Assembly (NCBI RefSeq): GCF_000816085.1
Contig: NZ_CP008747.1
Coordinates: 1,488,001 to 1,552,000, forward strand
Length of the DNA stretch: 64,000 bases
Direction: 5' to 3'
Source of the DNA: Staphylococcus hyicus
Lineage (GTDB): Bacteria; Bacillota; Bacilli; Staphylococcales; Staphylococcaceae
The notes under the pieces are model-generated. The model was not told the DNA's origin, made no database searches, and worked only from the letters and a program-made list of their open reading frames with translations. Numbering within the stretch: position 1 is the first letter of the stretch; each line of letters opens with the position of its first letter. Position numbers and translations under genes: made by a program. Shown here one piece after another: positions 29,085-40,358 of the stretch.

Positions 29085-30350
29085 TTACCTTATATCATTG
29101 ATTATCAATTGACGCAAAGATTGTCTTTTTATGACTTCTCTGGCTTTGCCATTACATACGAAAAACACTGCAGGTTTTTGAATTTGATTATAGTTTGATG
29201 CCATACTGTAATGATAAGCACCGGTAGATAATACTGCAAGATAATCGCCACGTTGAACACTTTTTGGTAGTTTTGCTTCGTGAATTAAAATATCACCCGA
29301 TTCACATAATTTCCCTGCAATTGAAACCGTTTCTTCAGTTTTTTCTTCACGATTGACAAGCATTACATTATATTTTGCGTCATAGAGCGCTGTACGAATA
29401 TGATCACTCATACCTCCATCTACTGAAACATATTTATTCACCTGGGGAATTTCTTTAATCGAACCCACTTCATATAATGTAACACCTGCTTCAGCAACAA
29501 TTGACCGCCCAGGTTCAATACTAATTGTAGGGAGTACGTAGCCTAAATCTAAACAAGTTGATTTAATATTCTCCACAATTTCAGGAATACCTTTTTCAAT
29601 ATTAAATGCACAATCTCCATCTACATACTTTACGGCAAAGCCGCCACCAATATTTAACATATCTATGTAAATTTGAGAATTATGAAGCCAGTTGAGAACA
29701 ATTTTAGCTGTTTCTTTCATGCCTGTAGTTTCTTCAATTTGTGAGCCAATATGAAAGTGTATGCCTTTTAGACGAAGATGCTTACTTTGTTGCACCAATT
29801 CAACACCTTTATTGGCTAATCCATGTTTAATAGATAAGCCGAATTTACTTTTTTCTTGTCCTGTTTGAATAAATTCATGAGTGTGCGCTTCTACACCTGG
29901 GTTCACACGTAAAAGTACATCAACCGGTTTAGTCGCACACCTATCAATTAACGCAATTTCATCAAGACTATCTACAACAAAATAACCTATATCACTTTTT
30001 AAAGCGTATTGGATTTCTTCTAACGTTTTGTTATTCCCATGAAAATGTATACGTTGAGGATCAAATCCAGCTTCAATTGCGGTATAAAGTTCACCTATAG
30101 AGACCACATCTAAGTCAAATTTTTCCTCATCAGCTAACTTAACCATTTGAATACAAGTAAAGGCTTTCGACGCATAAGATAAAACATAATCCACACCCAC
30201 GTTTTGAAAAGCACGATGATAGCGTCTCATTTGATTTCTAATATATGTTTCATCATAAACAATGGTCGGAGTGCCAAAGCTCTGTGCAAGCGTTTTTAAA
30301 TTAGTATGACCTAAAGTCAGTTCACCATTATTATTGTATTGTATTGTCAT
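29085..30350 (-). CDS. lysA: Diaminopimelate decarboxylase
   Basis: This 421-residue PLP enzyme converts meso-diaminopimelate to lysine, the last step of lysine synthesis. Landmarks are the PLP Lys in YASKAFTCIQ (about 58-67), HFHIGSQIEE (about 199-208), the GGGFAVKY phosphate loop (about 236) and CESGDIL near 348. Its start overlaps the alr stop (TAATG). It is the last gene of the riboswitch-controlled operon. In staphylococci lysine also forms position 3 of the peptidoglycan stem peptide. Confidence 0.95.
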   Translation of the reverse strand: MTIQYNNNGELTLGHTNLKTLAQSFGTPTIVYDETYIRNQMRRYHRAFQNVGVDYVLSYASKAFTCIQMVKLADEEKFDLDVVSIGELYTAIEAGFDPQRIHFHGNNKTLEEIQYALKSDIGYFVVDSLDEIALIDRCATKPVDVLLRVNPGVEAHTHEFIQTGQEKSKFGLSIKHGLANKGVELVQQSKHLRLKGIHFHIGSQIEETTGMKETAKIVLNWLHNSQIYIDMLNIGGGFAVKYVDGDCAFNIEKGIPEIVENIKSTCLDLGYVLPTISIEPGRSIVAEAGVTLYEVGSIKEIPQVNKYVSVDGGMSDHIRTALYDAKYNVMLVNREEKTEETVSIAGKLCESGDILIHEAKLPKSVQRGDYLAVLSTGAYHYSMASNYNQIQKPAVFFVCNGKAREVIKRQSLRQLIINDIR

Positions 30351-31420
30351 TACAAATACTCCTTTTTTAAAGAATTTACATTTAGCGCGCTTAACTGCTC
30401 AGAGTTTGCACCAACGCCTTTAAACGTATAATCGTCAATTCGTAAAATATCATTGTAAATGATAACCTCATCTTCAGGCTCTACAGTATCATCGACTTCC
30501 ACAAACATGTGACTCATCATCAATGCACGAATAGGGTAGCGTTTTCCATTAATAAGTACATCGTGTTGTGCACGCGTTCTCAATATCCCATCACCATATC
30601 CAATATCAATCACTGCCAATTTCGTATCATCATTCTCCACGGTATAAGCAAAGCTATATCCACAATGTTCACCTTTTTGAACAGTTCTAACTTGAATCAC
30701 TTGAGCTTTTACCTTAAGTGATTGCTTAATTTGATGACGAGGAACCTTAGAATAAGGTCGCGATCCATATAGTGCAATACCTACACGCGCATGAGTATGA
30801 TGTGGCAAGATGCCGTATTCTCTATAGTAACTTGCACTATTTTGAGCATGTATATATTTAAATTCGAAACCTGCTTGAAGGAGTGTCTCAACGAGAGTAA
30901 TCCAATTGTGTTTTTCAATATCATACTCATCTACATCAAATTCATCTGCATATCCGAAGTGCGTCCATAATCCTGCCACAATCATTTTATTGTTTTCATT
31001 TTTAAAATGGTCTTGAAGTACTTCTTGAATTTCTTCTAGATTTTTAAAACCCGATCGATGTAACAAATTTTCATATTCCAAATGTACATGTATTCCCCAC
31101 AACTCTTTTTTATATTTCTCATAATAGGATTTAGATGGAAGGGTGACATGAATTTTATAGTCTCGTAACACATCAAATTGCTGGGATGGGTTCATTAAAA
31201 ATATCGTTGCTGTTGGTGCAAGTTTTCTTATTTGAACCGCTTCAGAAAGAGAAGTCGTACTAAATGTATCAATACCTTCTTTCATAAATATCTTTACAGC
31301 AAATGCCAAGCCATAATGGTATGCGTTATTTTTAACTACAGCCATAATATTATGATGTTGTTTCACATTTTGAATATTTTCACGAAAAAGTTGCGTGTTT
31401 ACTTGCCATATTGCTGTCAT
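30350..31420 (-). CDS. alr: Alanine racemase (Alr2 type)
   Basis: This 356-residue PLP enzyme interconverts L- and D-alanine. The PLP Lys is in [11 protein letters not shown], a variant of the usual AVVKANAYGHG. The catalytic Tyr region is CGYSFAYT, where the family has a Tyr near G-YG/S. The divergence from canonical Alr agrees with the second racemase (Alr2) that sits in the dap operon of S. aureus. It is located between the M20 hydrolase (3-base gap) and lysA (1-base overlap). Confidence 0.88.
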   Translation of the reverse strand: MTAIWQVNTQLFRENIQNVKQHHNIMAVVKNNAYHYGLAFAVKIFMKEGIDTFSTTSLSEAVQIRKLAPTATIFLMNPSQQFDVLRDYKIHVTLPSKSYYEKYKKELWGIHVHLEYENLLHRSGFKNLEEIQEVLQDHFKNENNKMIVAGLWTHFGYADEFDVDEYDIEKHNWITLVETLLQAGFEFKYIHAQNSASYYREYGILPHHTHARVGIALYGSRPYSKVPRHQIKQSLKVKAQVIQVRTVQKGEHCGYSFAYTVENDDTKLAVIDIGYGDGILRTRAQHDVLINGKRYPIRALMMSHMFVEVDDTVEPEDEVIIYNDILRIDDYTFKGVGANSEQLSALNVNSLKKEYL

Positions 31421-31422
31421 TC

Positions 31423-32571
31423 TTACACCTCATTGTAATTCATTAACAATCGTTGATAATAATCCGCAACACGGATTAAAATATGTTCATCAAAATTTAA
31501 GTGTGGGGTGTGTAATCCACTTACATACTGTTTTAATTCATTTTTAGTCCCTACAAAAACAAAATAACTTGGGGCTACCTGACCATAAAAGCTAAAATCT
31601 TCACCAAATAAGTAGGGTGTTTCATTTTCTATAACTGTATTGCCATTAAATTCAATACTGTCTACAACATATTTCTTTAAACTTGGATCATTCATCGTAG
31701 GTGGATATCCCTCAGCAAATGTCACATCACATTTTACATTGAATAAATGATGCACGCTTTCAGAAATTTTTTGCATTTGGTTTTTTATCACTGCTAAATC
31801 ATTCATACTGTAGGTGCGAATGGTTCCTTCTAAATAGCCATTCGATGGAACAGTATTAATGGCTTCACCTGCTTTAAAATGGCCAACATGTACAATATTT
31901 CGTTGAAGCCCATTGAGATGATATTGTTGTATTTGAGCCAATTGCGTAATGACATGATGCAATGCTTCACCTGCAGAACGCCCTTGTTCTTTATTTGCAA
32001 CATGACTCGATTGACCTTCTAAATAAAAACGATACTCCGTCGCACTTGCTGTAATCTCATCATTTCGAATGGCTATAGTACCTTCATTTATAAAGGGCAT
32101 GATGTGGACGCCATAAATTGCGTTGATTTGGTATTGTGCGAGTGCGTTTGATTTAATGAGAAGGTTGGCGCCACCACCTGATTCCTCAGCTGGTTGAAAG
32201 ATAAACACTACATTGTGAGGTAATTTCCCAGCATCAAATAGTGCTTTACAACGTTTTACAAATAACATTAGAGCTGTGGTATGACCATCATGACCACATG
32301 CATGCATTTTATTGTCATATTGACTCCGATAATCTACAGTATTTTGTTCGTGAATTGGTAACGCATCAATATCTGCGCGAAAAGCTAATGTGTGATGACT
32401 ATTTCCTTCAAGATAACCAATAATTCCCGTTTTCAAAGGGCGTTGGTAGGGAATATTCAGTTCTTTTAAAAATGATTCAATATACTTTGTTGTTTCATAT
32501 TCTTCTAAACTCAACTCGGGATGTTGATGCAAATATCTACGGTGCATTGTTACAAATTGAAGTTCGTCCAT
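31423..32571 (-). CDS. M20 amidohydrolase, probable N-acetyldiaminopimelate deacetylase
   Basis: A 382-residue M20 metallopeptidase-fold enzyme. Metal ligands appear in [13 protein letters not shown] (about 90-102), QPAEESGGG (about 126-134) and GVHIMP. An aminoacylase/IAA-hydrolase-like domain follows. Because the operon uses the acetyl branch (DapD below), the natural job is removal of acetyl from N-acetyl-LL-diaminopimelate. The older name for the gene in staphylococci is hipO/amaA. No aminotransferase for the preceding step is encoded here. Confidence 0.85.
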   Translation of the reverse strand: MDELQFVTMHRRYLHQHPELSLEEYETTKYIESFLKELNIPYQRPLKTGIIGYLEGNSHHTLAFRADIDALPIHEQNTVDYRSQYDNKMHACGHDGHTTALMLFVKRCKALFDAGKLPHNVVFIFQPAEESGGGANLLIKSNALAQYQINAIYGVHIMPFINEGTIAIRNDEITASATEYRFYLEGQSSHVANKEQGRSAGEALHHVITQLAQIQQYHLNGLQRNIVHVGHFKAGEAINTVPSNGYLEGTIRTYSMNDLAVIKNQMQKISESVHHLFNVKCDVTFAEGYPPTMNDPSLKKYVVDSIEFNGNTVIENETPYLFGEDFSFYGQVAPSYFVFVGTKNELKQYVSGLHTPHLNFDEHILIRVADYYQRLLMNYNEV

Positions 32572-32734
32572 TTCTTTTCACCTCTACTTATGTATAAAGA
32601 GGGGCGCAGTTAAGCGTAAGACAACTTTGTCGACTTAACACGCTGCACCCCACGGAGTAAATTAATACACGTATGTGATTCATTTTATAAAAACGTTTAA
32701 AAATACAGTACTTTACAGTAACACTTTTAGAGTG

Positions 32735-33454
32735 TTAATCATTTAAATTGCGTAGTGCTGCTACAATTTCACGTTTAGAATCTTTGACTTCATGCGATTG
32801 TTTAATCACCTTAGCTGGCGTACCAGCTACAACTGCGCCAGCAGGAACATCCTGCGTAACAATAGCACCAGCAGCCACTATTGCACCTTTGCCGACACGT
32901 ACACCTTCTAAAATGACAGCATTTGCACCAATGAGCACATGATCTTCAATAACAACTGGTTCGGCACTTGGTGGTTCAATCACACCCGCTAAGACAGCAC
33001 CAGCACCAACATGTACGTGTTTACCCGTTATCGCGCGTCCACCTAATGTCGCGTTCATGTCAATCATCGTTCCTTCACCGACTACTGCTCCAATATTAAT
33101 TGTGGCTCCCATCATCACCACAGCACCATCACCAATCACTGCGTGTTCTCTAATAAACGCACCGGGTTCAATTCGCGCATTTGTGTTTGTTAAATCTTTT
33201 AACGGAATTGCTGAATTCCTACGATCCATCTCAATTTCTACATCTTCTATCAACATATGATTTTCCTCATAAAATGCCTTCCAATCATCTGCTTCACAAA
33301 AAATGATTTTTGAATTTTCAGCGCCAAATACATTAAAAGTATCTGGAAACTGTACTTCACTAAATTCACCATTAATATATACTTTAATTGGTGTAGATTT
33401 TTTCGCCTCACTAATATAGTTAATAATTTCTTCAGCTGTAAAGTTTTGTACCAT
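32735..33454 (-). CDS. dapD: Tetrahydrodipicolinate N-acetyltransferase
   Basis: A 239-residue left-handed beta-helix acyltransferase (DapH type). Hexapeptide repeats run from about residue 90 to 215 ([49 protein letters not shown]). It acetylates tetrahydrodipicolinate on the route to diaminopimelate. ATG 33454 gives MVQN as in S. aureus. A GTG four codons upstream is too close to the AAGGA site. Confidence 0.95.
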   Translation of the reverse strand: MVQNFTAEEIINYISEAKKSTPIKVYINGEFSEVQFPDTFNVFGAENSKIIFCEADDWKAFYEENHMLIEDVEIEMDRRNSAIPLKDLTNTNARIEPGAFIREHAVIGDGAVVMMGATINIGAVVGEGTMIDMNATLGGRAITGKHVHVGAGAVLAGVIEPPSAEPVVIEDHVLIGANAVILEGVRVGKGAIVAAGAIVTQDVPAGAVVAGTPAKVIKQSHEVKDSKREIVAALRNLND

Positions 33455-33471
33455 AGTAGGTGTCACTTCCT

Positions 33472-35084
<1,613 letters not shown>

Positions 35085-35091
35085 TCAAAAA

Positions 35092-36075
35092 TTACCCTTT
35101 TAATTTCAATACTTGCTCAAGCACCTGTACTGCATTTAATGCCGCACCTTTAAGTAAGTTGTCAGACGTACACCAAATATGAAATGTATTTTCTAAAGAG
35201 TCATCTTGACGAATACGTCCTACAAAAACATCGTCTTTCCCCGTTGAGTTCATCGCCAATGGATAAGCATTGTTTCGAGGATCATCGACTAAAACCACAC
35301 GATCATCTTTATCAAATAATGTACGAATTTCTTCAACAGTTGTTGGTTTTTGAAGCGTGACATTCATATGAACGCTATGACTATCTTGTACAGGTACACG
35401 CACACAAGTCGCTGTTACTTTTAAATCGGGTAAATTTAAGATTTTTCGCGTTTCGTCTATCATCTTTTGTTCTTCTTTTGTATAGTCGTTGTCTAAAAAG
35501 GCATCAATATGCGGTAATACATTATTATAAATAGGGTGGGGATAAGCTTTAGGTGCAGCACCTGTTGCACCATCTTCTAAATCTTTTTTACCTTGCATCC
35601 CTGACCCTGATACAGCCTGGTATGTTGTATAAGCAACACGTTTTAAACCAAATGTGTCTTGAAGAGGTTTTAAAGGTACGACAGATTGAATCGTCGAACA
35701 GTTAGGATTTGCGATAATACCACGTCGAAAAGTCGGTTCATTCACTTCTGGTACAATCAAATCAATATCTTCTGTCATACGCCACTGACTTGAATTATCT
35801 ATGACAATTGCGCCATGTTTTTCAAAAAGTGGGGCAAACCGTTTACTTGTTCCACCGCCCGCACTCATCAACACATAATCAAATTGACTATCAGTTGCCG
35901 CTTCAGTCAATTCTTGAACAGTGTAGGTTTGGCCTTTAAATGTTACTTCTTGGCCTGCTGAACGCTTAGAAGAAAATAATACCAATTCATCAAAATGAAT
36001 GTTTTTACGTTCAATTGTTTCTAAAATTTTAGTTCCTACTAATCCTGTTGCACCTACAACTGCTAATTTTGTCAT
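35092..36075 (-). CDS. asd: Aspartate-semialdehyde dehydrogenase
   Basis: This 327-residue enzyme reduces aspartyl phosphate to aspartate semialdehyde. The NADP loop GATGLVGTK (8-16), the catalytic Cys in NPNCSTIQ (about 123-130) and the substrate-binding region with His in DSHSVHMNV (about 232-240) are present. It is the first gene after the lysine riboswitch. In S. aureus the aspartokinase gene lysC lies in front of asd, and here it does not. Confidence 0.95.
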   Translation of the reverse strand: MTKLAVVGATGLVGTKILETIERKNIHFDELVLFSSKRSAGQEVTFKGQTYTVQELTEAATDSQFDYVLMSAGGGTSKRFAPLFEKHGAIVIDNSSQWRMTEDIDLIVPEVNEPTFRRGIIANPNCSTIQSVVPLKPLQDTFGLKRVAYTTYQAVSGSGMQGKKDLEDGATGAAPKAYPHPIYNNVLPHIDAFLDNDYTKEEQKMIDETRKILNLPDLKVTATCVRVPVQDSHSVHMNVTLQKPTTVEEIRTLFDKDDRVVLVDDPRNNAYPLAMNSTGKDDVFVGRIRQDDSLENTFHIWCTSDNLLKGAALNAVQVLEQVLKLKG

Positions 36076-36148
36076 GTTTATTCACTCCATTTGTATGTAT
36101 TTAGACATTACTTGAGATCATTCATTTATAGATAGGGCACCAATATAT

Positions 36149-36179
36149 AAAAAAACAAGTTCGGTGTGCGAACTTGTTT
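36149..36179 (-). terminator. Riboswitch expression-platform terminator
   Basis: On the minus strand, AAACAAGTTCG and CGAACTTGTTT flank a 5-base loop and are followed by TTTTTT. It lies between the lysine aptamer and asd, and controls read-through. Confidence 0.9.
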
Positions 36180-36185
36180 AAGAAT

Positions 36186-36365
36186 ATATACAAGTGATGC
36201 ACTCCATTATCCGTAAATAATGACAGACTCTTAGCTCTTAACCACAGAATCCAACAAACAGTTTCTGCAAATCCTGTTTATTTCGGCATCTCACCCTTTG
36301 GATATATCATGCTTGCAGGCAATAAACGATATATCTACTTATGATTGATGCGCCTCATCAGTAAT
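36186..36365 (-). promoter_or_regulatory. Lysine riboswitch (L box)
   Basis: Read on the minus strand, the conserved lysine aptamer elements occur in order: GATGAGGCGC, CATAAGTAGATAT, AAAGGGTGAGATGCCGAA, TTCTGTGGTTAAGAGCTAAG, AGTCTGTC and GGAGTGCATCA. TGATG and CATCA close the P1 stem. A rho-independent terminator follows at once. High lysine should stop transcription of asd-dapA-dapB-dapD-hydrolase-alr-lysA. Confidence 0.95.
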
Positions 36366-36463
36366 GATTTATTTGTTATGTTTATCATTATACATAGCAG
36401 CACTTCTCATGTAAACAGAAAAGGGCGATTTTTTAAAATTTACTGAAAACTTATACCTATAAA

Positions 36464-36513
36464 AACGGCATGGGCACTCACATTTGAAAAATTTTAGCCC
36501 ACACCGTTATCTT
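36464..36513 (-). terminator. Terminator after the ABC-F gene
   Basis: On the minus strand, AACGGTGTGGGC and GCCCATGCCGTT pair with two mismatches, followed by TTTTTAT. It insulates the riboswitch from the upstream ABC-F gene. Confidence 0.7.
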
Positions 36514-36519
36514 TATGAA

Positions 36520-38127
36520 TTATTTCTTTTTTAATAAACCTTTTTCTTCTAAATAACGTTCATATGAAATTTCTTTAGATAAACTTCCAGGTTCATCAAG
36601 ATCAATCACACGATTGGCAATGGTATTGATGAATTCGAAGTCATGAGAAGTAAAGATTAAAGAACCTTTAAATGATTTCAACCCTTCATTGACTGATGTA
36701 ATACTTTCTAAATCAAGATGGTTTGTAGGTTCATCAAGTAATAATACATTTGCGCTTGAAAGCATCATTTTACTTAACATACAACGTACTTTTTCTCCAC
36801 CTGAAAGTACACTTGCTTTTTTCTTAACTTCCTCACCGCTAAACAACATACGACCTAAAAAGCCACGTAAAAATGTTTCCGTTTGCTCATCTTCAGGTGC
36901 ATATTGACGTAACCATTCAACTAGGTCCATATTCACATTATCAAAGTACTCCGAATTGTCTTTAGGGAAGTAACTTTGAGATGTTGTGACACCCCATTTT
37001 ACTGAACCTTCATCTGGCGCCATTTCTCCAGATAAGATTTTTAAAAGCGTTGTTTTAGCAATCTCACTTTGACCTATTAAAACTGCTTTATCATTAGGGT
37101 TCATTGTAAATGAAATATTATCTAAAACTTTTTCTCCATCAATTGTTTTAGAGATATTTTGAACAAACAACAAATCGTTACCAATTTCACGTTCTGGCGT
37201 AAATTTAACGAATGGATATCGACGTGATGACGGTTGGATATCATCTAATTCAATTTTTTCTAATTGTTTTTTACGACTCGTTGCTTGCTTAGATTTAGAA
37301 GCGTTCGCAGAGAAACGCGCAATAAAGTCTTGAAGCTCTTTCATTTTTTCTTCTTTTTTCTTATTTTGTTCTTGCGCCATTTTTTGTGCCAATTGACTAG
37401 ATTGATACCAAAAATCATAATTCCCGACATAAATCTTGATTTTACCAAAGTCTAAATCAGCAATATGTGTACATACATTATTTAAGAAATGACGGTCATG
37501 CGACACGACAATGACAGTATTGTCAAAATTAATTAAAAAATCTTCTAACCAACTAATCGCTTGGATATCAAGTCCATTTGTAGGCTCATCGAGTAATAGT
37601 ACATCGGGTTCGCCGAATAAACTCTGTGCAAGCAATACTTTAACTTTTTGGTTATTTTCTAACTCAGACATTTTTTTATCATGTAAGTCCGTCGCAATAC
37701 CCAAACCAGATAAGAGGGTAGCCGCATCAGATTCAGCATTCCAGCCGTTCATCTCTGCAAATTCACCTTCAAGTTCTGCAGCTCGAATACCATCTTCATC
37801 ACTAAAATCAGGCTTCATGTAAATCGCATCTTTTTCTTGCATTACTTCAAACAAACGCTCATGACCTTTAATGACAACATCTAACACACGCTCATCTTCG
37901 TATGCAAAGTGATCTTGTTTTAACACAGCTAAACGTTCATCTTTCCCTAGTGAGACATGACCCGTTTGAGAATCAATTTCTCCTGAAAGAATTTTTAAAA
38001 AAGTAGACTTACCCGCACCATTTGCGCCAATCAAACCATAACAGTTTCCAGGTGTGAATTTTATATTAACATCTTCAAATAATTTACGATCACCAAAACG
38101 TAAACTAACATCGGTAACTTGTAACAT
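36520..38127 (-). CDS. ABC-F family ATPase, YkpA/YbiT type
   Basis: A 535-residue protein with two ABC ATPase domains and no membrane domain, of the ribosome-associated ABC-F class. Domain 1 has Walker A GANGAGKST (about 34-42) and Walker B LLLDEPTNGLD. The linker at about 245-295 is rich in Lys and Gln. Domain 2 has signature LSGGEKVR and Walker B LLLDEPTNHLD. The second Walker A reads GQSEIAKTT, with Ala in place of the usual Gly. This type is a housekeeping translation factor rather than a known resistance protein. It is a single gene with GGAGAAA upstream of ATG. Confidence 0.88.
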   Translation of the reverse strand: MLQVTDVSLRFGDRKLFEDVNIKFTPGNCYGLIGANGAGKSTFLKILSGEIDSQTGHVSLGKDERLAVLKQDHFAYEDERVLDVVIKGHERLFEVMQEKDAIYMKPDFSDEDGIRAAELEGEFAEMNGWNAESDAATLLSGLGIATDLHDKKMSELENNQKVKVLLAQSLFGEPDVLLLDEPTNGLDIQAISWLEDFLINFDNTVIVVSHDRHFLNNVCTHIADLDFGKIKIYVGNYDFWYQSSQLAQKMAQEQNKKKEEKMKELQDFIARFSANASKSKQATSRKKQLEKIELDDIQPSSRRYPFVKFTPEREIGNDLLFVQNISKTIDGEKVLDNISFTMNPNDKAVLIGQSEIAKTTLLKILSGEMAPDEGSVKWGVTTSQSYFPKDNSEYFDNVNMDLVEWLRQYAPEDEQTETFLRGFLGRMLFSGEEVKKKASVLSGGEKVRCMLSKMMLSSANVLLLDEPTNHLDLESITSVNEGLKSFKGSLIFTSHDFEFINTIANRVIDLDEPGSLSKEISYERYLEEKGLLKKK

Positions 38128-38282
38128 GCATTTTCTCCTTTATACATTAATACTAACGGGTGCATTATACCATATATTTAGAAGGGTTTCGACATGATTT
38201 GCCGTTAGTTAAAGCGAACACTTAATGCTTCTACCTTTGACTCATGATATAATAGTATTAATCAAATTATGAGGAGATAATT

Positions 38283-39191
38283 ATGTCTTTTAAAGAAAAT
38301 GAAATCGTTGGGACTATAGACTTTTTAGAAGTAAAAGCACTAGAAGGATCAACATATATATTAGAAGGACCAAATAAAGAAAGAGTAAAATTAAATCCAT
38401 CAGAGATTAACGACGATGATGATTTAGAAATAGGTGAATCCTACAGTTTCTTTATTTTCCCTAATAGATCTGGGGAACTTTTCGCTACTCAAAATATGCC
38501 TGATATCACGGTAGGGCGTTACGACTTTGTAAATGTGATTAGTACGGATCGTGACGGTGCACGTGTCGATGTGGGCTTACCCCGCGAAGTTTTAATACCA
38601 TGGGAAGATTTGCCTAAAATCAAATCATTATGGCCACAAAAAGGAGATGCCGTTCTCTGTACACTACGTATTGACCGTGAGCGACAAATGTTTGCGCGTT
38701 TAGCCTCAGAAACGACAGTGCAACAAATGTTTACACCTATTCATGATGACCAATTTCAAAATAAGGTTATATCAGCACGACCATATCGACTCTTACGTGT
38801 AGGTACTTTTTTACTTTCAGAAAAAGGGCACAAAATTTTTGTTCATGAATCTGAAAGACGTGAGGAACCAAGATTAGGAGAAGCGATGCAAGTACGCATT
38901 ATAGGTTTTAATGAAAAAGGAGAATTAAATGGATCATTTTTACCATTAGCACATGAACGTCTTGATGATGATGGTGAAAAAATTATTCAGCTCCTGATGG
39001 AATACGAAGGGGAATTACCATTTTGGGATAAATCAAGCCCTGAAGCTATTAAAGAAGTGTTTAATATGAGCAAAGGTGCATTTAAACGTGCAATTGGACA
39101 TTTATATAAAAAACGACTCATCAATATTGAAACAGGTAAAATTGTTCTTACTAAAAAAGGGTGGGCTCACGTTCAAGATAATCAAGCTTAA
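38283..39191 (+). CDS. cvfB: S1-domain RNA-binding regulator CvfB
   Basis: A 302-residue protein with three to four S1-like OB-folds (about 5-65, 70-135 and 145-220) and a C-terminal winged helix (about 235-300: FNMSKGAFKRAIGHLYKKRLINI). S. aureus CvfB binds RNA and affects virulence-gene expression. Length and domain order fit. It is divergent from the ABC-F gene, preceded by GAGGAG, and ends at the bidirectional hairpin 39221-39253. Confidence 0.92.
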   Translation: MSFKENEIVGTIDFLEVKALEGSTYILEGPNKERVKLNPSEINDDDDLEIGESYSFFIFPNRSGELFATQNMPDITVGRYDFVNVISTDRDGARVDVGLPREVLIPWEDLPKIKSLWPQKGDAVLCTLRIDRERQMFARLASETTVQQMFTPIHDDQFQNKVISARPYRLLRVGTFLLSEKGHKIFVHESERREEPRLGEAMQVRIIGFNEKGELNGSFLPLAHERLDDDGEKIIQLLMEYEGELPFWDKSSPEAIKEVFNMSKGAFKRAIGHLYKKRLINIETGKIVLTKKGWAHVQDNQA

Positions 39192-39220
39192 TAGATGACA
39201 CGTAGCATATATTTAAAAAA

Positions 39221-39259
39221 TCCTTCAAAGGTCAATTACTGACCTTTGAAGGATTTTTT
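39221..39259. terminator. Bidirectional terminator, cvfB and sugar kinase
   Basis: Arms TCCTTCAAAGGTCA and TGACCTTTGAAGGA flank a 5-base loop, with AAAAAA on the left and TTTTTT on the right. It serves two convergent genes and is a member of the hairpin family. Confidence 0.88.
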
Positions 39260-39265
39260 ATGACA

Positions 39266-40210
39266 TTATAGATGACTAATGGTGATTTGAGATAACAAAC
39301 TTTCAAAATCATCAAGATTAATTTTTCCAGTTTCATGTTGCATGGCATTCGACATGCCTGCTGCCATTGCGTGTTTAGTGGCCGATATAATATCGGAAGA
39401 CTGTGTTAACCCTGAACAAAAACCTGCGATTGAACTATCTCCAGAACCAACAGCATTCACTGCATTTATTTCGGGAATGTTGACTTGATAAAACTGGTCT
39501 TGATGCTTTAACAGTGCACCATCTTTACCAAGTGTCACAAGAATGTTTGACAGATCATTAAATAGCGGTTTTTTCAATGCCTCTTGTAATCCTTGCATAG
39601 AAAAATGACCGTTATAACCAGTTAATTCCGCTATTTCTTCTTCATTAGGTTTGATGAGATCCGGTTTAAAAGACGTATGATCATTTAAAATCGTTGCTAA
39701 TGTCGCACCATTCACATCTAAAATAACAAATTTATTTTGACGTTTGGCAATTTCAATTAACTTTTGGTAAATCGATACCGTTAAACCCGGTGGGATACTT
39801 CCTGAAATAACAATAATATCATACGCTTGAACTAGTGTTTCATAAAAAATAAGAAATTGGTCTTGAACTGATAATTCCAATTGAGTTCCGCTTTCTAATA
39901 TTTCTGTTTGTGCATCCGGTGTTATCATAGCAATACAAAAGCGTGATTCTACACCACTATCTAAAAATTTGTGAGGAATATGAAGTCGATCCAACTGTTG
40001 TTTAATAAATAATCCTGATGTCCCACCTAAGATACCGCTAGCAGTAACATCAATACCCAATTGATGCGCTACACGCGTCACATTAAGTCCTTTACCTCCA
40101 GCAGTTTTTGACACTTGAGAAACGCGATTTGTCGTATCGATTCGTATTGCATCCATATGATAACTAATATCAATGGAAGCATTTAATGTCACGGTTAATA
40201 CTTTTTTCAT
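39266..40210 (-). CDS. 1-phosphofructokinase/tagatose-6-phosphate kinase family
   Basis: This 314-residue PfkB/ribokinase-fold sugar kinase resembles FruK and LacC. The N-terminal TVTLNASIDISY, the GGKGLNVTRVAHQLG sugar-site motif (about 36-50) and the ATP/anion-hole motif AVGSGDSSIAGF (about 248-259, catalytic Asp) are present. The exact sugar phosphate cannot be told. ATG 40210 gives the family N-terminus MKKVLTVTLN and follows AAGGATG. Upstream in-frame ATGs are unlikely starts. No PTS transporter adjoins it. Confidence 0.88.
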   Translation of the reverse strand: MKKVLTVTLNASIDISYHMDAIRIDTTNRVSQVSKTAGGKGLNVTRVAHQLGIDVTASGILGGTSGLFIKQQLDRLHIPHKFLDSGVESRFCIAMITPDAQTEILESGTQLELSVQDQFLIFYETLVQAYDIIVISGSIPPGLTVSIYQKLIEIAKRQNKFVILDVNGATLATILNDHTSFKPDLIKPNEEEIAELTGYNGHFSMQGLQEALKKPLFNDLSNILVTLGKDGALLKHQDQFYQVNIPEINAVNAVGSGDSSIAGFCSGLTQSSDIISATKHAMAAGMSNAMQHETGKINLDDFESLLSQITISHL

Positions 40211-40313
40211 TCCACTCATCCTTGCTATTTTATTAATATGCATGTTTGTTTTTGTTCGATTTTGTTGTTTATATGTTTAATATATAGTGATGAAGTGTTT
40301 AAGTCAAACTAAA

Positions 40314-40352
40314 TAAGCGCTAACTCTATTATTTTAAACAAGTTAGCGCTTA
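40314..40352 (-). terminator. Terminator after pepF
   Basis: TAAGCGCTAACT and AGTTAGCGCTTA form perfect 12-base arms. The T-run is short. Confidence 0.65.
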
Positions 40353-40358
40353 GGCAAA

